64,000 bases of DNA, taken from contig CAKUHA010000001.1 in the NCBI GenBank assembly GCA_934655755.1, positions 124,001-188,000 of the forward strand. The letters run 5' to 3'. This stretch comes from an uncultured Collinsella sp. (GTDB lineage Bacteria > Actinomycetota > Coriobacteriia > Coriobacteriales > Coriobacteriaceae). Each line of letters starts with the position of its first letter. Within the stretch, counting starts at the first letter, position 1. Of the stretch, positions 40,631 to 49,944 are shown piece by piece. Under the pieces are notes generated by a model, which was not told the DNA's origin, ran no database searches, and was given only the letters and a program-made list of their open reading frames with translations. The position numbers and the translations under genes are program-made.

Positions 40631-42275
40631 ATGCCAAGAACAAGAAAAATGAAATGGGGGGGGGCTTCTGGTAGCCGGCCTGGCGCTGGTCACTAGCCTT
40701 GTCGCTGCACCGCTCGGTGCCTACGCTGCCGACGTCCCCACGCCCGAGCTGAAAGATACGTATGAGCTTGACAATTCGGTGTACGTAAACCGTTCGCCTT
40801 CTGGTAGGTACGCACTCTACGGGGATAGGTCTGAACAAAAGATTTATTTGCTAGATACCGAAGACTGGTCCCGCACTATCGTGGAAATTGATACTAACAG
40901 TGATGACTACAATAATGCATTCTGCTTTTCAGCCGACGAAGGAACCTTTTATTGCTTCAATAGAGCGAACGATTCCGTAATCGCATACGATCTGTCCAAG
41001 GACGAGTCGGAGGAATATCCACTGGGCTCTGCTGTTCCGTCTGATGTACTTGATGGCGATGGCGGACATGTCAGGCTTCAGATATCTAAGGACAACAAGG
41101 CGTTATATATAACATCTCTAGTATTTGATTCGCAGTCAGAAGATTATTACGTTGTGTTCAGCGTCGTTGATTTCAAGAACAGTAATACGACGGCTAAATA
41201 CGAATATCCATCATCTGATGACTATTCTTTGGAAGGCCCTGCATGGATTTCAGCCGATGGCAAGTATGGCTACGTTATACGAGACTATCGTGGCGAAGAC
41301 TATGATTCGCATTCATGCTATGACGTGGTAACGCTCGACTTGAATGCCAAGGAAGTCGTCAACACGTCCGAGTTTAGCAAGGCCGGCAACACTGTTGTCG
41401 TTAACGATGACGGTGCCGCCGTTGGCTCGTACTGTTATATCTCGAAAAAAGGCGATGCAACCTGTACCTACTACAGCAATTTGACGCACGATTTGCTTAG
41501 CCAGGATGGATCGCTGGTGCTTGGCTTGTATAACGAAAACTGCGATGGGCTTGGTTCCAGTTCTTCTGAGCTGGAAAGCCTTGAAATGATTGTCGTTGAT
41601 AACAAAACGGGCGAAACGAAATGGAGGACCAAGTATCCCAATGATTTGCCTTTTATGAGCGGAGATGGATACGGTGCCCTGTCGAATGACGGCAGGTTTG
41701 CATTGGCTAATGGCGAAGACGACAATGACAATAATCTGCTGTATTTGATTGATACAAAATCGGGTGCGCACTCTCAGCTCAATTTGAGGGGTTCCCTGGA
41801 ATACGACCGCGTAGGTGACGACGGCTACTTGGGGTCTGCGTGGTTCTCGAAGGACTGCTCATTGATTTATGCCGTTCAAGATAACAAGGATGACGGCTTT
41901 AGAATCGATGTCTACAAGAGCGGCATCTCCCAGCAATCCCTTTCGTCTGATTCGCAAAAAGAAGACAGCTCGTCCTCGTTCAATCCCATTTTTATCGTCG
42001 CCATTGTTGCGATTCTCATCGCAGCGGGCGTCGGCGGCTTCTTTATCATTCGCATGCGCAAACACTCCAAGGGGTGTGCAGCGACTGCGAATGGCGCCGC
42101 TTCCACTGCGCCTCAGCAGGCAATGCCGCAGAATTACGTTGGACAGCAGGTTCAGGCCCAGCCGCAGCAGGCTCCTGCGCCCTCGGATGCACCGCGGTTC
42201 TGCAGTTCGTGCGGAAGCCCGCTTACGCCCGATTCTCAATTCTGCCCGCATTGCGGCGCACCGGTAAAGCACTAA
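40631..42275 (+). CDS. Secreted beta-propeller-like protein with membrane helix and zinc ribbon, frameshifted in a G9 tract
   Basis: ATG 40631 follows AAAGGGG and starts MPRTRKMKWGG, then reaches a run of nine G (40656-40664). With eight G the frame continues into LLVAGLALVTSLVAAPLGAY-AA, a clear signal peptide, and on to the stop at 42275. With nine it ends after 21 codons. The mature part of about 380 residues has repeated Asp/Ser-rich strands with SxDG-type turns, as in beta-propellers. One helix (FIVAIVAILIAAGVGGFFII), a Gln/Pro linker and a ribbon CSSCG...CPHCG follow. GC content is lower than in neighbours. It may be phase-variable, a sequencing slip or a pseudogene. Confidence 0.72.
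40656..40664 (+). repeat. Homopolymeric G9 tract inside the signal-peptide coding region
   Basis: Nine consecutive G at codons 9-12 of the gene put the start codon out of frame by one base. Such tracts slip during replication and are the usual basis of phase variation of surface proteins. Confidence 0.8.
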
Positions 42276-42279
42276 GCGT

Positions 42280-43983
42280 ATGCCGGTGGAGCGATTAAAA
42301 CAGAATCGCGACATGTTGATGGTCGCGGGCATCTTTGCGGTGCTCGCGACCATCGCGGATATGTTTCGCGATACTGTGGGGTTCTCTTGTAATCCCGTAT
42401 ACGTGGTCCATGTCTTGGGACACATGGCCTTTTTCTGTGTCGCGTTCATGCTTGGCGACTACCTGATTGATCGATTCGCTACGGCGCGCAAGAGCGAGGT
42501 TAACGGCCTTCAGCAAAACCGCGCGGGATGGTTTAACAACGTAAGCGACATCGCGTTCTCGGCCATCCCACAGGCATATTCACTCGGCGGCGTCGTAAAA
42601 CTGGGCGCGATCATCTGTGCCTGTTGGACTCCGCTGCTGGTCCTGCTGTTCCCGGGCGTGATCTGGTGGGATACTCGTCAGCAGCTTCTGCAGTACAACG
42701 GGCTGCCCAACGCGTTGTCGGAGGGCGCCATTACCGACCACCATCCAATACTCGACACCTATCTGTACGGATGGTTTACCGACCTGGGCCGTGCGCTGGG
42801 GAGCGTTGATGCTGGGGTGTACGTCTTCTGCCTGGTACAGGCGTTTCTGACGGCGTGCGCCTTGGCATGCTGCCTTGTCTTGGTACGCCGCATGGGCGGC
42901 GGACATGGCGTTTGCTTGGCACTGCTGGCGTTTCTGTGCCTGTATTGGCACCCTCCCATTTATGTCTCGGCGATGGCGAAAGATGCCACCTTCCTGCCGT
43001 TTTTCCTGCTGTTCTCGGTTGCTTCCATTGAGGTCATGCGCTCGAGGGGACAACTCCTGAGGGCCCGCGGTTTTCCTCTCGCGTACGTTGTGCTCGTGTT
43101 GCTTGTGGCGCTGACGCGCAAGACCGGTTTGATACTCGCGCTGGTCGTCTTGGTTGCCGTGTTCTTTAGGGCAACGGGTCGGCGCGGAAAACTTATTGTT
43201 GCCGCGGTCGCGGCTGGCAGCTCTCTGTTTATGGCGGTGATCATGCCCAGGGCCGTGCTTCCCGCTTTGGGGTGCGAGCCTGGTGGCAAGCAGGAGGTCT
43301 ACGGTCTCATGTTTCAGCAGTCCGCGTTGCTGATGCGTGACCACGGGGACGAGGTCCCGGAATGGCAGCGCCAGGAGATCGAGCGCGCTATCGGCGAGGA
43401 CGGGAAGAACAACTACACGTGGTTTTTGACCGACTCCGTTAAAGACCCTACGTTCGGCAAGGCCGATGAGCTCGATTTTCCAGCCTATCTTGGTGCGTGG
43501 GCGGCGGGGTTCCTGCAGCATCCGCTTTGCTATCTCGAAGCGTATCTGGGAGTGCAGGTTGGCTGGTATGCCATGCCGGCGGCGGGAAGTGAAGCCTTGT
43601 CGCCCTATGTGACCCCCGTTGACGGGCACAACGTGAGTCATGTGTTTCCCCGTTCGCGGGACCTGGGGCTGACTTGGTCTGACGCAAGCCTTGGCCGCGG
43701 TGTCGAGTCGATCGTCACATGGTTTCAGTCGACGCCGGTTGGCATGCTTGTCGGCGCCAAGGCGCTTTGGTCGACCTGGGGTATGGCGTTTCTGCTGCTG
43801 GAGATGAAGCGTCGTGCGCCCCAGAAGCTCTATCTGATGACGCCGCTCGTTGCGGCAAACCTTGTCCTTTGGATCTCGCCGACGTCGTACACGACCGAGT
43901 CGATGCGCTACTTGCTGCCGTTGTTGTTCTGGCTGCCCGTGAGCGCGGCGATGACTTTTGCCAGCGTTACGCCGACCGAATAA
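42280..43983 (+). CDS. Polytopic membrane protein (DUF6020-like, possible GT-C glycosyltransferase)
   Basis: The product has 567 residues with about eleven to thirteen hydrophobic helices. After an N-terminal soluble-linked pair of helices, a loop PGVIWWDTRQQLLQYNG...DHHPILDTYLYGWF resembles the acidic-loop region of GT-C-type membrane glycosyltransferases and the DUF6020 family. A second external region (about 360-470) contains FLQHPLCYLEAYLGVQVGWY. It probably transfers sugars from lipid carriers or modifies wall polymers, but the substrate is unknown. It begins five bases after the zinc-ribbon gene stop, so the two may be co-transcribed. A strong terminator follows. Confidence 0.75.
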   Translation: MPVERLKQNRDMLMVAGIFAVLATIADMFRDTVGFSCNPVYVVHVLGHMAFFCVAFMLGDYLIDRFATARKSEVNGLQQNRAGWFNNVSDIAFSAIPQAYSLGGVVKLGAIICACWTPLLVLLFPGVIWWDTRQQLLQYNGLPNALSEGAITDHHPILDTYLYGWFTDLGRALGSVDAGVYVFCLVQAFLTACALACCLVLVRRMGGGHGVCLALLAFLCLYWHPPIYVSAMAKDATFLPFFLLFSVASIEVMRSRGQLLRARGFPLAYVVLVLLVALTRKTGLILALVVLVAVFFRATGRRGKLIVAAVAAGSSLFMAVIMPRAVLPALGCEPGGKQEVYGLMFQQSALLMRDHGDEVPEWQRQEIERAIGEDGKNNYTWFLTDSVKDPTFGKADELDFPAYLGAWAAGFLQHPLCYLEAYLGVQVGWYAMPAAGSEALSPYVTPVDGHNVSHVFPRSRDLGLTWSDASLGRGVESIVTWFQSTPVGMLVGAKALWSTWGMAFLLLEMKRRAPQKLYLMTPLVAANLVLWISPTSYTTESMRYLLPLLFWLPVSAAMTFASVTPTE

Positions 43984-44023
43984 AGCAGGGCTGCGTGCAC
44001 ATTACGCACGCAGCCCTGCTTTA
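43982..44023. terminator. Bidirectional terminator
   Basis: An AAAGCAGGGCTGCGTGC stem with its complement is followed by TTTATT, between two convergent genes. Confidence 0.9.
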
Positions 44024-44032
44024 TTCATATGG

Positions 44033-45346
44033 CTAGTTGCGTTTGAGGTGGACGACGGTTTCGCAGTGGAAGGTTTGCGGGAACAGGTCGACCGGCGTGA
44101 TCTTGACGGGGGAGAAGGTGCCTTCCTCGACGAAGCGCTTGAGGTCACGCGCCAGGGTGGCCGGATCGCAGCTCACGTAAGCCACGTCGCGGGCACTTGT
44201 GCTGGCGATAAGGTCGATGGCCTCGGGCGCCAGGCCTGCGCGCGGCGGGTCGACCACCAGGACATCGGCATCCTGATCGGGGAACTCGCGCACGGCGTCG
44301 CCGCCGATGACGTCGACGTTATCGAGCTTGTTGATCTCCAAGTTGCGGCGCAGGTCGCGCACTGCCGGGCCATAGGCCTCGACGGCGGCGACAAAATCGC
44401 AGCGGCGGGCGAGCGGCAGGGTAAAGGTGCCGGCGCCGCAGTACAGGTCCACGGCCAGTTCGTCTTCCTGCGGGTCGAGCGCTTCCATGACGAGCTCGAT
44501 TAAAATCTCGGCGCCCTTGGTGTTGACCTGGAAGAATGACGGGGCAGACAAGCGCATCTGGCCGTCGGCGATAATCTCGGTCCAGGAGCCCTCGCCGGCG
44601 AGCATCTCGACCTTGGAAACGCGGCGGGCTTTCTTCTCGCCCTTGCTCATCACGCGCACGATGCTCGTGGGATGAGCGGCGTCTGCCAGCACGCGGGAGA
44701 CCTGCGAACGCGGGAAAGAGCCCGTGGGCGTCCATAGCGCCACCTCGAGCGCCTTGGTGCGACGCGAGGCGCGAATACCCACGCGCTCAAGGCCAAGGTC
44801 ATGGCTGCCGCTCAGATAATTGAGTGCGCCGACGACCGATTTGAGTGCCTTGGGGAAGCGTTTGTCGAACAACGGGCACGAATCAACGGTCACGATCTTG
44901 CTGGGGTCGACGCCGTGCATGCCAAGACGCACGCGGCCGTTGACAACGGTCGGCTCGAGCTCGATTTTATTGCGGTAGCCCCAGTCGTCCTTGGTACGAC
45001 GGATAGGCTGCACCAGCTCATCGACCTGATCGGGGCTGAACTTGCCGATGCGCTCGAGCGTGGAGCGCAGGTTTTGCTCCTTGGCGGCAAGCTGCGCGGT
45101 GCGCGAGAGATTGCCCCACGAGCAGCCACCGCAAATACCCACGAAGGGGCAGGGAGGCTGGATGCGATCGGGGCTCGGCTCCAGAATCTCGGTGGTGCGG
45201 GCGCGCATAAACGACTTGCCGTCCTGCACGATCTCGGCCTCGACGGTGTCGCCTGCCACGGCGCCCTGGACAAAGACGGCCTTGCCGTTGTCGGCGTGCG
45301 CCAGCCCGTCGGCGCCGTACGTCATCGATTCTATGGTGAGCTTCAT
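44033..45346 (-). CDS. rlmD: 23S rRNA uracil-C5 methyltransferase (RlmD/TrmA family)
   Basis: This SAM-dependent enzyme methylates uracil C5 in rRNA or tRNA. The product is about 437 residues. A TRAM RNA-binding domain (residues 1-55) is followed by cysteines C66, C72, C75 (CPFVGICGGC) and VDSCPLFD, the usual [4Fe-4S] ligands. The methyltransferase domain has DLYCGAGTFTLPLA, VVDPPRAGL and catalytic-Cys segment AYVSCDPATLARDL. The start at ATG 45346 has an AGGAAT context. The choice between RlmD, RlmCD and TrmA-like specificity cannot be made by eye. Confidence 0.9.
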   Translation of the reverse strand: MKLTIESMTYGADGLAHADNGKAVFVQGAVAGDTVEAEIVQDGKSFMRARTTEILEPSPDRIQPPCPFVGICGGCSWGNLSRTAQLAAKEQNLRSTLERIGKFSPDQVDELVQPIRRTKDDWGYRNKIELEPTVVNGRVRLGMHGVDPSKIVTVDSCPLFDKRFPKALKSVVGALNYLSGSHDLGLERVGIRASRRTKALEVALWTPTGSFPRSQVSRVLADAAHPTSIVRVMSKGEKKARRVSKVEMLAGEGSWTEIIADGQMRLSAPSFFQVNTKGAEILIELVMEALDPQEDELAVDLYCGAGTFTLPLARRCDFVAAVEAYGPAVRDLRRNLEINKLDNVDVIGGDAVREFPDQDADVLVVDPPRAGLAPEAIDLIASTSARDVAYVSCDPATLARDLKRFVEEGTFSPVKITPVDLFPQTFHCETVVHLKRN

Positions 45347-45396
45347 ATTCCTGCCTGTCATTCGCGTTGTTGTCCGCAACCATGGTAGCAGGGAAA

Positions 45397-45437
45397 AGCG
45401 CCCCGCATCCGAGGCTTTCCTCAAATGCGGGGCGCTT
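45397..45437 (-). terminator. Terminator after ppk
   Basis: The stem AAGCGCCCCGCAT with its complement has a T-run on the minus strand and lies ten bases after the ppk stop. Confidence 0.85.
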
Positions 45438-45447
45438 CTACAAACGT

Positions 45448-48000
45448 CTATTTGGTCTTGCCGGTAATGAGCGTCTTAAGGCCTAGCCCGATCAGGCCCA
45501 GCCCCATGCGCACGCGACCGGGGCGATGGCGCTCAATGGCCTTGGTCTTGCCAGCGGGCTTCTCGCGACGGGCACTCGTCTCGGACGCGGGCTTAGCGGC
45601 CTGCGGCTCGGTCTGAGGTGCGGGCTCGGGCTCAATGACGGTCGCCTGGACCTTCTGGACCTCGGGCGCTGCTGGCTTGGGCTCGGGGGCGGGAGTGGTT
45701 ACAGGCTCCTCCTCAACGACGGGCTCTGGCTCCTCGACAGGCTCGGGTTCCGCCGCCGGGGGAGCGACGACAACCTCCGGCTCGGCGACAGGCTCGACAG
45801 TTGCTTCGCGCTCAAGCTCGGTCTGAATAGCCTCCTCGGCCACACGTTCCTTTTCCTGGGCACGCTGCTGCGCGGCGGCCTCGGCATTACGATACGCGCG
45901 CTCCAGCAGGGCTTCCTGCGAGTTAAAGGGCTTCTCGCCTTCCTTGCGCTCCACAGGAACCCAGGTGCCGTCGCTCGTGAGGCTGCGGGCCTTTACGTTG
46001 TCGCGCAGCTGCATGCCCATGTACTCGTGCACGAGGGCGCGGCAGGTGGGGTCGAGCACGGGGAAGGCGATCTCCACACGGTGCTCGGTGTTGCGTGTCA
46101 TCATGTCGGCCGAGCTCAGGTAAATCATGTCCGAGTCCACGCCAAAGGCGTAAACGCGCGCATGCTCCAAAAAGCGTCCGACGATAGAGCGGACGTGTAC
46201 GTTCTCGGTCTTGCCCGGAACACCCGGCTTGAGGCACGAGATGCCGCGGATGATCATATCTACGCGTACGCCGGCGCACGACGCCTCGGCAATCTTGTCG
46301 ATAACCTCGCGGTCGGTGAGCGAGTTGAGCTTAAAGAACACACGGGCGGGCTCACCGGCAAGGGCGCGCTGAATCTCGCGGTCCAGGCCGCGCATGATGA
46401 GCGGCTTAAGGCCGACGGGCGCCACACCCAGGAAGCGGTAATCGCCGCGCAGATTGCCCAGCGACAGGTTGCGGAAGAACAGGTTGGCGTCCTCGCCGAT
46501 GCCGGGGTGGGCGGTCATGAGCATAAAGTCGCTGTAGAGCTTGGCCGTCTTCTCGTTAAAGTTGCCGGTGCCCAACAGCGTCAGGCGCGTAAGCGCCATG
46601 CCCTCGCGATAGGTGAGTTGGCAGATCTTGGAGTGGCATTTAAAGCCCTCAGAGCCGTAGATGACGGTGCAGCCGGCCTCTTCCAGGCGCTCGGCCCACT
46701 CGATGTTGTTCTGCTCGTCGAAGCGGGCGCGGAGCTCCATAAGCACCGTGACCTCTTTGCCGTTCTCGGCGGCGTCGATGAGCGACTCGCACAGGCGGCT
46801 CTGCTTGGCCACGCGGTAGAGCGTGATGCGCAACGAGATGCACTCGGGGTCGTAGGCCGCCTCGTGAACCAGGTCCAAGAACGGATTCATGGCCTCATAG
46901 GGGTAAAAGAGCAGCTTGTCGTGCTGCAGAACCTGTTCGCGGATGGAGCGGTTCATGTCGATGGTGGGGTTGGGCTGCGGCTTAAACGGCGTAAAGAGCA
47001 GCTCGTTGCGCAGGTGCTCGGGGATCTTGCCCTCAATGCCAAAAACGTAGCCCAGGTTGAGCGGGATATCGCAGGTAAAGACCGAGCGGCGCGAAAGCTC
47101 GAGCGCCTTGCGGATGGTCTTGAGCGTTTGCTTCTCGAGCGAGCCCGAGACGGCGAGCACTACCGGCTGCAGGCGCAGGCGCTTCTTGAGGATGCGCTTC
47201 ATATGCTGGCGGTAGTCCTCTTCCTCCTCGACGCCCTCGCCGTCCGGATCGATGTCGGCGTTGCGGGTGACGCGGATGAGCGCGCGGTCGAGCGGCTTAT
47301 AGGAGCCAAAGCAACTGTCCAGGCAGGCGAGGATGACGTCTTCGAGCAAGATGTAGGAGTAGGTGCCGGTGGGCGAGGGGATCTCGACCACGCGGTTCAT
47401 CGAGGCGGGAATCTCGATGAGACCCAGCAGGCTCTCCTCGTCGGTGACACCGTCCAGGCCGCAAGCCAGGTAGAGTGCACCGTTGCGCAGGTTGGGGAAG
47501 GGGTGGCGCGGGTCGATGACCAACGGCGAGATGACCGGCGACACGTAGGCCTGGAAGTAGCGGGTGACAAAGGTGCGCTCCTCGGGCGTAAGCGAATCGA
47601 CGCGCGCGCGGTGGACACCCAGGGCGTCGAGCTTGCCCTCGATGCTCTTGAAGATGGACTCCCAGCGGTCGAGGAGCCCGGGCAGCTCCGCCACAACGGC
47701 TTCGACCTGCTCGGAGGCGGTCATATTACTTTTGTTGTCCACGGGTTGCTTTTTGAGCTCCGCCAGGTCGGATAGGCCGCCTACGCGGACCATAAGGAAC
47801 TCGTCGAGGTTGGACTCGAAGATCGAGGCGAACTTAAGGCGCTCGAACAGCGGCACGGACTCATCGAAAGCCTCGTCAAGCACGCGGTTGTCAAAGCGTA
47901 GCCAGCTGAGCTCTCGGTTCTGCGTGTACGAGAAGTCGCGCGGCGGTTTGCGACGCTTCGCGGCGGCTTGCTTCTTTTCGATTTTGCTCGGCATATGCAT
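45448..48000 (-). CDS. ppk: Polyphosphate kinase 1 with long Pro/Glu-rich C-terminal tail
   Basis: Ppk1 polymerises the terminal phosphate of ATP into polyphosphate. The product is about 850 residues. The N-terminal domain begins NRELSWLRFDNRVLDEA. RITLYRVAKQSR, ELRARFDEQNNI and the phospho-histidine segment FKCHSKICQLTYREG are present, and STADMMTRN-type sequence ends the core. The last 150 or so residues (after KPFNSQEALLERAY) are unusual: a coiled-coil part, then many Glu-Pro and Ala-Pro repeats, then a basic end GKTKAIERHRPGRVRMGLGL. Typical enzymes end near residue 690-720. The tail may tether the enzyme. ATG 48000 and 47994 are both possible starts. Confidence 0.92.
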   Translation of the reverse strand: MHMPSKIEKKQAAAKRRKPPRDFSYTQNRELSWLRFDNRVLDEAFDESVPLFERLKFASIFESNLDEFLMVRVGGLSDLAELKKQPVDNKSNMTASEQVEAVVAELPGLLDRWESIFKSIEGKLDALGVHRARVDSLTPEERTFVTRYFQAYVSPVISPLVIDPRHPFPNLRNGALYLACGLDGVTDEESLLGLIEIPASMNRVVEIPSPTGTYSYILLEDVILACLDSCFGSYKPLDRALIRVTRNADIDPDGEGVEEEEDYRQHMKRILKKRLRLQPVVLAVSGSLEKQTLKTIRKALELSRRSVFTCDIPLNLGYVFGIEGKIPEHLRNELLFTPFKPQPNPTIDMNRSIREQVLQHDKLLFYPYEAMNPFLDLVHEAAYDPECISLRITLYRVAKQSRLCESLIDAAENGKEVTVLMELRARFDEQNNIEWAERLEEAGCTVIYGSEGFKCHSKICQLTYREGMALTRLTLLGTGNFNEKTAKLYSDFMLMTAHPGIGEDANLFFRNLSLGNLRGDYRFLGVAPVGLKPLIMRGLDREIQRALAGEPARVFFKLNSLTDREVIDKIAEASCAGVRVDMIIRGISCLKPGVPGKTENVHVRSIVGRFLEHARVYAFGVDSDMIYLSSADMMTRNTEHRVEIAFPVLDPTCRALVHEYMGMQLRDNVKARSLTSDGTWVPVERKEGEKPFNSQEALLERAYRNAEAAAQQRAQEKERVAEEAIQTELEREATVEPVAEPEVVVAPPAAEPEPVEEPEPVVEEEPVTTPAPEPKPAAPEVQKVQATVIEPEPAPQTEPQAAKPASETSARREKPAGKTKAIERHRPGRVRMGLGLIGLGLKTLITGKTK

Positions 48001-48163
48001 CTGTCCGTTCAGTCCCCACAGGGGACGGTAGCCTAACACTCATCACTATTGTCTCAATTTAGTCGACTTGTGGCACGGACGTATTGCGCGAACGGTATCT
48101 TTACCTACTTCTTACGCTGCCAAGGCATACGGATAACCGCCCGCCTCGTTTTGAAAGCAATTT

Positions 48164-48190
48164 ATATCCTCACTCAACTGGTGAGGATAT
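48164..48190. promoter_or_regulatory. 10-bp perfect palindrome between ppk and arcA
   Basis: ATATCCTCAC-TCAACTG-GTGAGGATAT is an inverted repeat with no T-run and is probably an operator. The 48001-48552 gap contains this palindrome, a direct repeat AATCGAATC near 48228-48239, and the arcA promoter. An open frame of 107 codons here (48205-48528) has no ribosome site and is not credited. Confidence 0.5.
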
Positions 48191-48404
48191 ATGAATAAGA
48201 ATGATTGCGAGCTGAATATAATCGAATCCAAATCGAATCATGGACAAACGTCATATATATGCAGAAAACCGGTTTAGCTATGCAATTCCTAAACGTGGAT
48301 ATATTTGTGCGATCAGTCTTAATTCCTTGGAAAAAAGAACGTTTACCTTTGAAAACCTGCTTTAGAGAACCGAAGTGCATCATGGGGGAATCCTATGCGA
48401 TATA

Positions 48405-48470
48405 CCGTTCATCGCACTTTGCTGACCGTTCGGGGGCGAGGTGGAATTGCGGGTGGTTTTTGGATATAAC
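48405..48470 (+). promoter_or_regulatory. Promoter region of arcA copy 1
   Basis: Direct repeats CCGTTC at 48405 and 48426 (21 bases apart) and the block ACCGTTCGGGGGCGAGG precede TGGAAT (weak -35, 48442-48447). A 17-base spacer and TATAAC (48465-48470) follow. The same arrangement occurs at arcA copy 2, so these are probably the functional bases. The poor -35 suggests an activator. Confidence 0.6.
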
Positions 48471-48528
48471 TAGAGCTGTCAGCAAGCAGCGTCCCATACG
48501 GAGGGGCGCTGATACATTCGGCCAGTAA

Positions 48529-49801
48529 GGCCCGAAAGAAAGGTAGGAGGCCATGACGAAAGGTCTGCACGTGCCTTCCGAGATCGGCAAGCTCAGGAAG
48601 GTCTGCCTGCACCGTCCCGGCGACGAGCTCCTCAACCTGCCGCCCGACGAGCTCGAGCGACTCCTGTTCGACGACGTCCCGTTCCTGGAGGTCGCACAGC
48701 AGGAGCACGACACCTTCGCCCAGATCCTGAGGGACCAGGGCGTCGAGGTCCTCTATCTGGAGAACCTCGTGGCCGAGGTGTTCGACCAGGTCCCCGGCGC
48801 CCGCGCCGAGTTCACCGACCAGTACATCGCCGAGGCCGGCATCCGCGGCCAGCACATGCCGCAGATCGTCCGCGAGAAGCTGGACTCCATCGAGGACAAC
48901 CTCGAGTTCGTCAAGAAGACCATGGCCGGCATGACCAAGTCCGAGATCGAGATGCCCCTCACGGCCTCCACGACCCTCGACTCCCTGGTCAACTCCGAGT
49001 CCGAGTCCGACCTGATCATCGACCCGATGCCCAACCTCTACTTCACCCGCGACCCGTTCGCGGTCGTCGGCGAGGGCGTCAACCTCAACCGCATGTACTC
49101 GGTCACCCGCAACCGCGAGACCCTGTACGGCAAGTACATCTTCAAGTACCACCCCGACTACAAGGACGTCTCGCTGTACTTCCGCCGCGACTGCCAGTTC
49201 CACACCGAGGGCGGCGACGTGCTGAACATCAACGAGAAGACCCTCGCCGTCGGCATCTCCCAGCGCACCCAGGCCGCCGCGATCGACGTCATGGCCCAGA
49301 ACATCTTCTGGAACTCCGACTCCAAGGTCGAGCGCATCCTGGCCTTCGACATTCCGGTCTCCCGCGCCTTCATGCACCTCGACACGGTCTTCACCCAGAT
49401 CGACGTCGACAAGTTCACCATCCACCCCGCCATCATGGGCACCCTGCGCGTCTACGAGCTGACCGCCGGCAAGAACCCGGGCGACGTGAACATCCGCCTG
49501 ATCGAGGACACCCTCGAGCACGTCCTGGAGGACGCCACCGGCGTCGACCAGGTCAAGCTGATCCCCTGCGGCGGCGGCGACCCGATCGCGGCCTCCCGCG
49601 AGCAGTGGAACGACGGCTCCAACACCCTGTGCGTCGAGCCCGGCAAGATCTGCGTCTACGCCCGCAACACCGTCACCAACGACGTGCTGTACAAGGAGGG
49701 CCTGGACCTTCTCGTCGTGCCCTCCGCCGAGCTCTCCCGCGGCCGCGGCGGCCCGCGCTGCATGAGCATGCCCTTCTGGCGCGAGGACCTCTAAGGTTTT
49801 C
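48529..49801. repeat. 1,273-bp duplicated block, copy 1 (arcA)
   Basis: I find no difference between this block and 51618-52890 when the lines are compared. All overlapping reading frames on both strands translate identically as well. The identity starts in the Shine-Dalgarno leader and stops seven bases after the stop codon. Confidence 0.93.
48553..49794 (+). CDS. arcA: Arginine deiminase, copy 1
   Basis: ArcA hydrolyses arginine to citrulline and ammonia, the first step of the arginine deiminase pathway, which yields ATP and raises pH. The product has 413 residues, a normal length. Landmarks are TRDPFAVVGEGVNLNRM, HTEGGDVLNI and HLDTVFTQID, and the catalytic Cys403 lies in GRGGPRCMSMPFWREDL. 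GTAGGAGG lies close upstream. Codon use is extremely C/G-ending, above that of neighbours, as expected for a highly expressed gene. A nucleotide-identical copy lies 3.1 kb downstream, after an aminotransferase. Confidence 0.97.
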   Translation: MTKGLHVPSEIGKLRKVCLHRPGDELLNLPPDELERLLFDDVPFLEVAQQEHDTFAQILRDQGVEVLYLENLVAEVFDQVPGARAEFTDQYIAEAGIRGQHMPQIVREKLDSIEDNLEFVKKTMAGMTKSEIEMPLTASTTLDSLVNSESESDLIIDPMPNLYFTRDPFAVVGEGVNLNRMYSVTRNRETLYGKYIFKYHPDYKDVSLYFRRDCQFHTEGGDVLNINEKTLAVGISQRTQAAAIDVMAQNIFWNSDSKVERILAFDIPVSRAFMHLDTVFTQIDVDKFTIHPAIMGTLRVYELTAGKNPGDVNIRLIEDTLEHVLEDATGVDQVKLIPCGGGDPIAASREQWNDGSNTLCVEPGKICVYARNTVTNDVLYKEGLDLLVVPSAELSRGRGGPRCMSMPFWREDL

Positions 49802-49855
49802 GAAGACCCGTACAGGTCTTAAAACACACATCTAGCTGCCATTAGATGTCTCCCA

Positions 49856-49888
49856 TTGGGGCGGTGCGGATCTTTCGCACCGCCCCAA
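49856..49888 (+). terminator. Hairpin after arcA copy 1
   Basis: A 13-bp stem TTGGGGCGGTGCG and complement, without a clear T-run, may be partial. A smaller AAGACC/GGTCTT hairpin lies just after the stop. Confidence 0.5.
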
Positions 49889-49944
49889 ACTTGTATGAGG
49901 GACGTCAACACGATTGGATGACTGCTTTTGTAAGGAGCTTGGCC

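Noticed and set aside
40779..42275. Annotating the propeller-like gene from the GTG at 40779
   Set aside because: That start would remove an evident signal peptide that is in the same frame upstream. The frameshift at the G9 tract explains the data better.
45526..47775. 749-codon open frame opposite ppk
   Set aside because: It is a shadow of ppk with low-complexity Leu/Gly/Arg composition and no start signals.
48205..48528. 107-codon frame upstream of arcA copy 1
   Set aside because: It covers the arcA promoter elements, has no Shine-Dalgarno and is absent upstream of copy 2.
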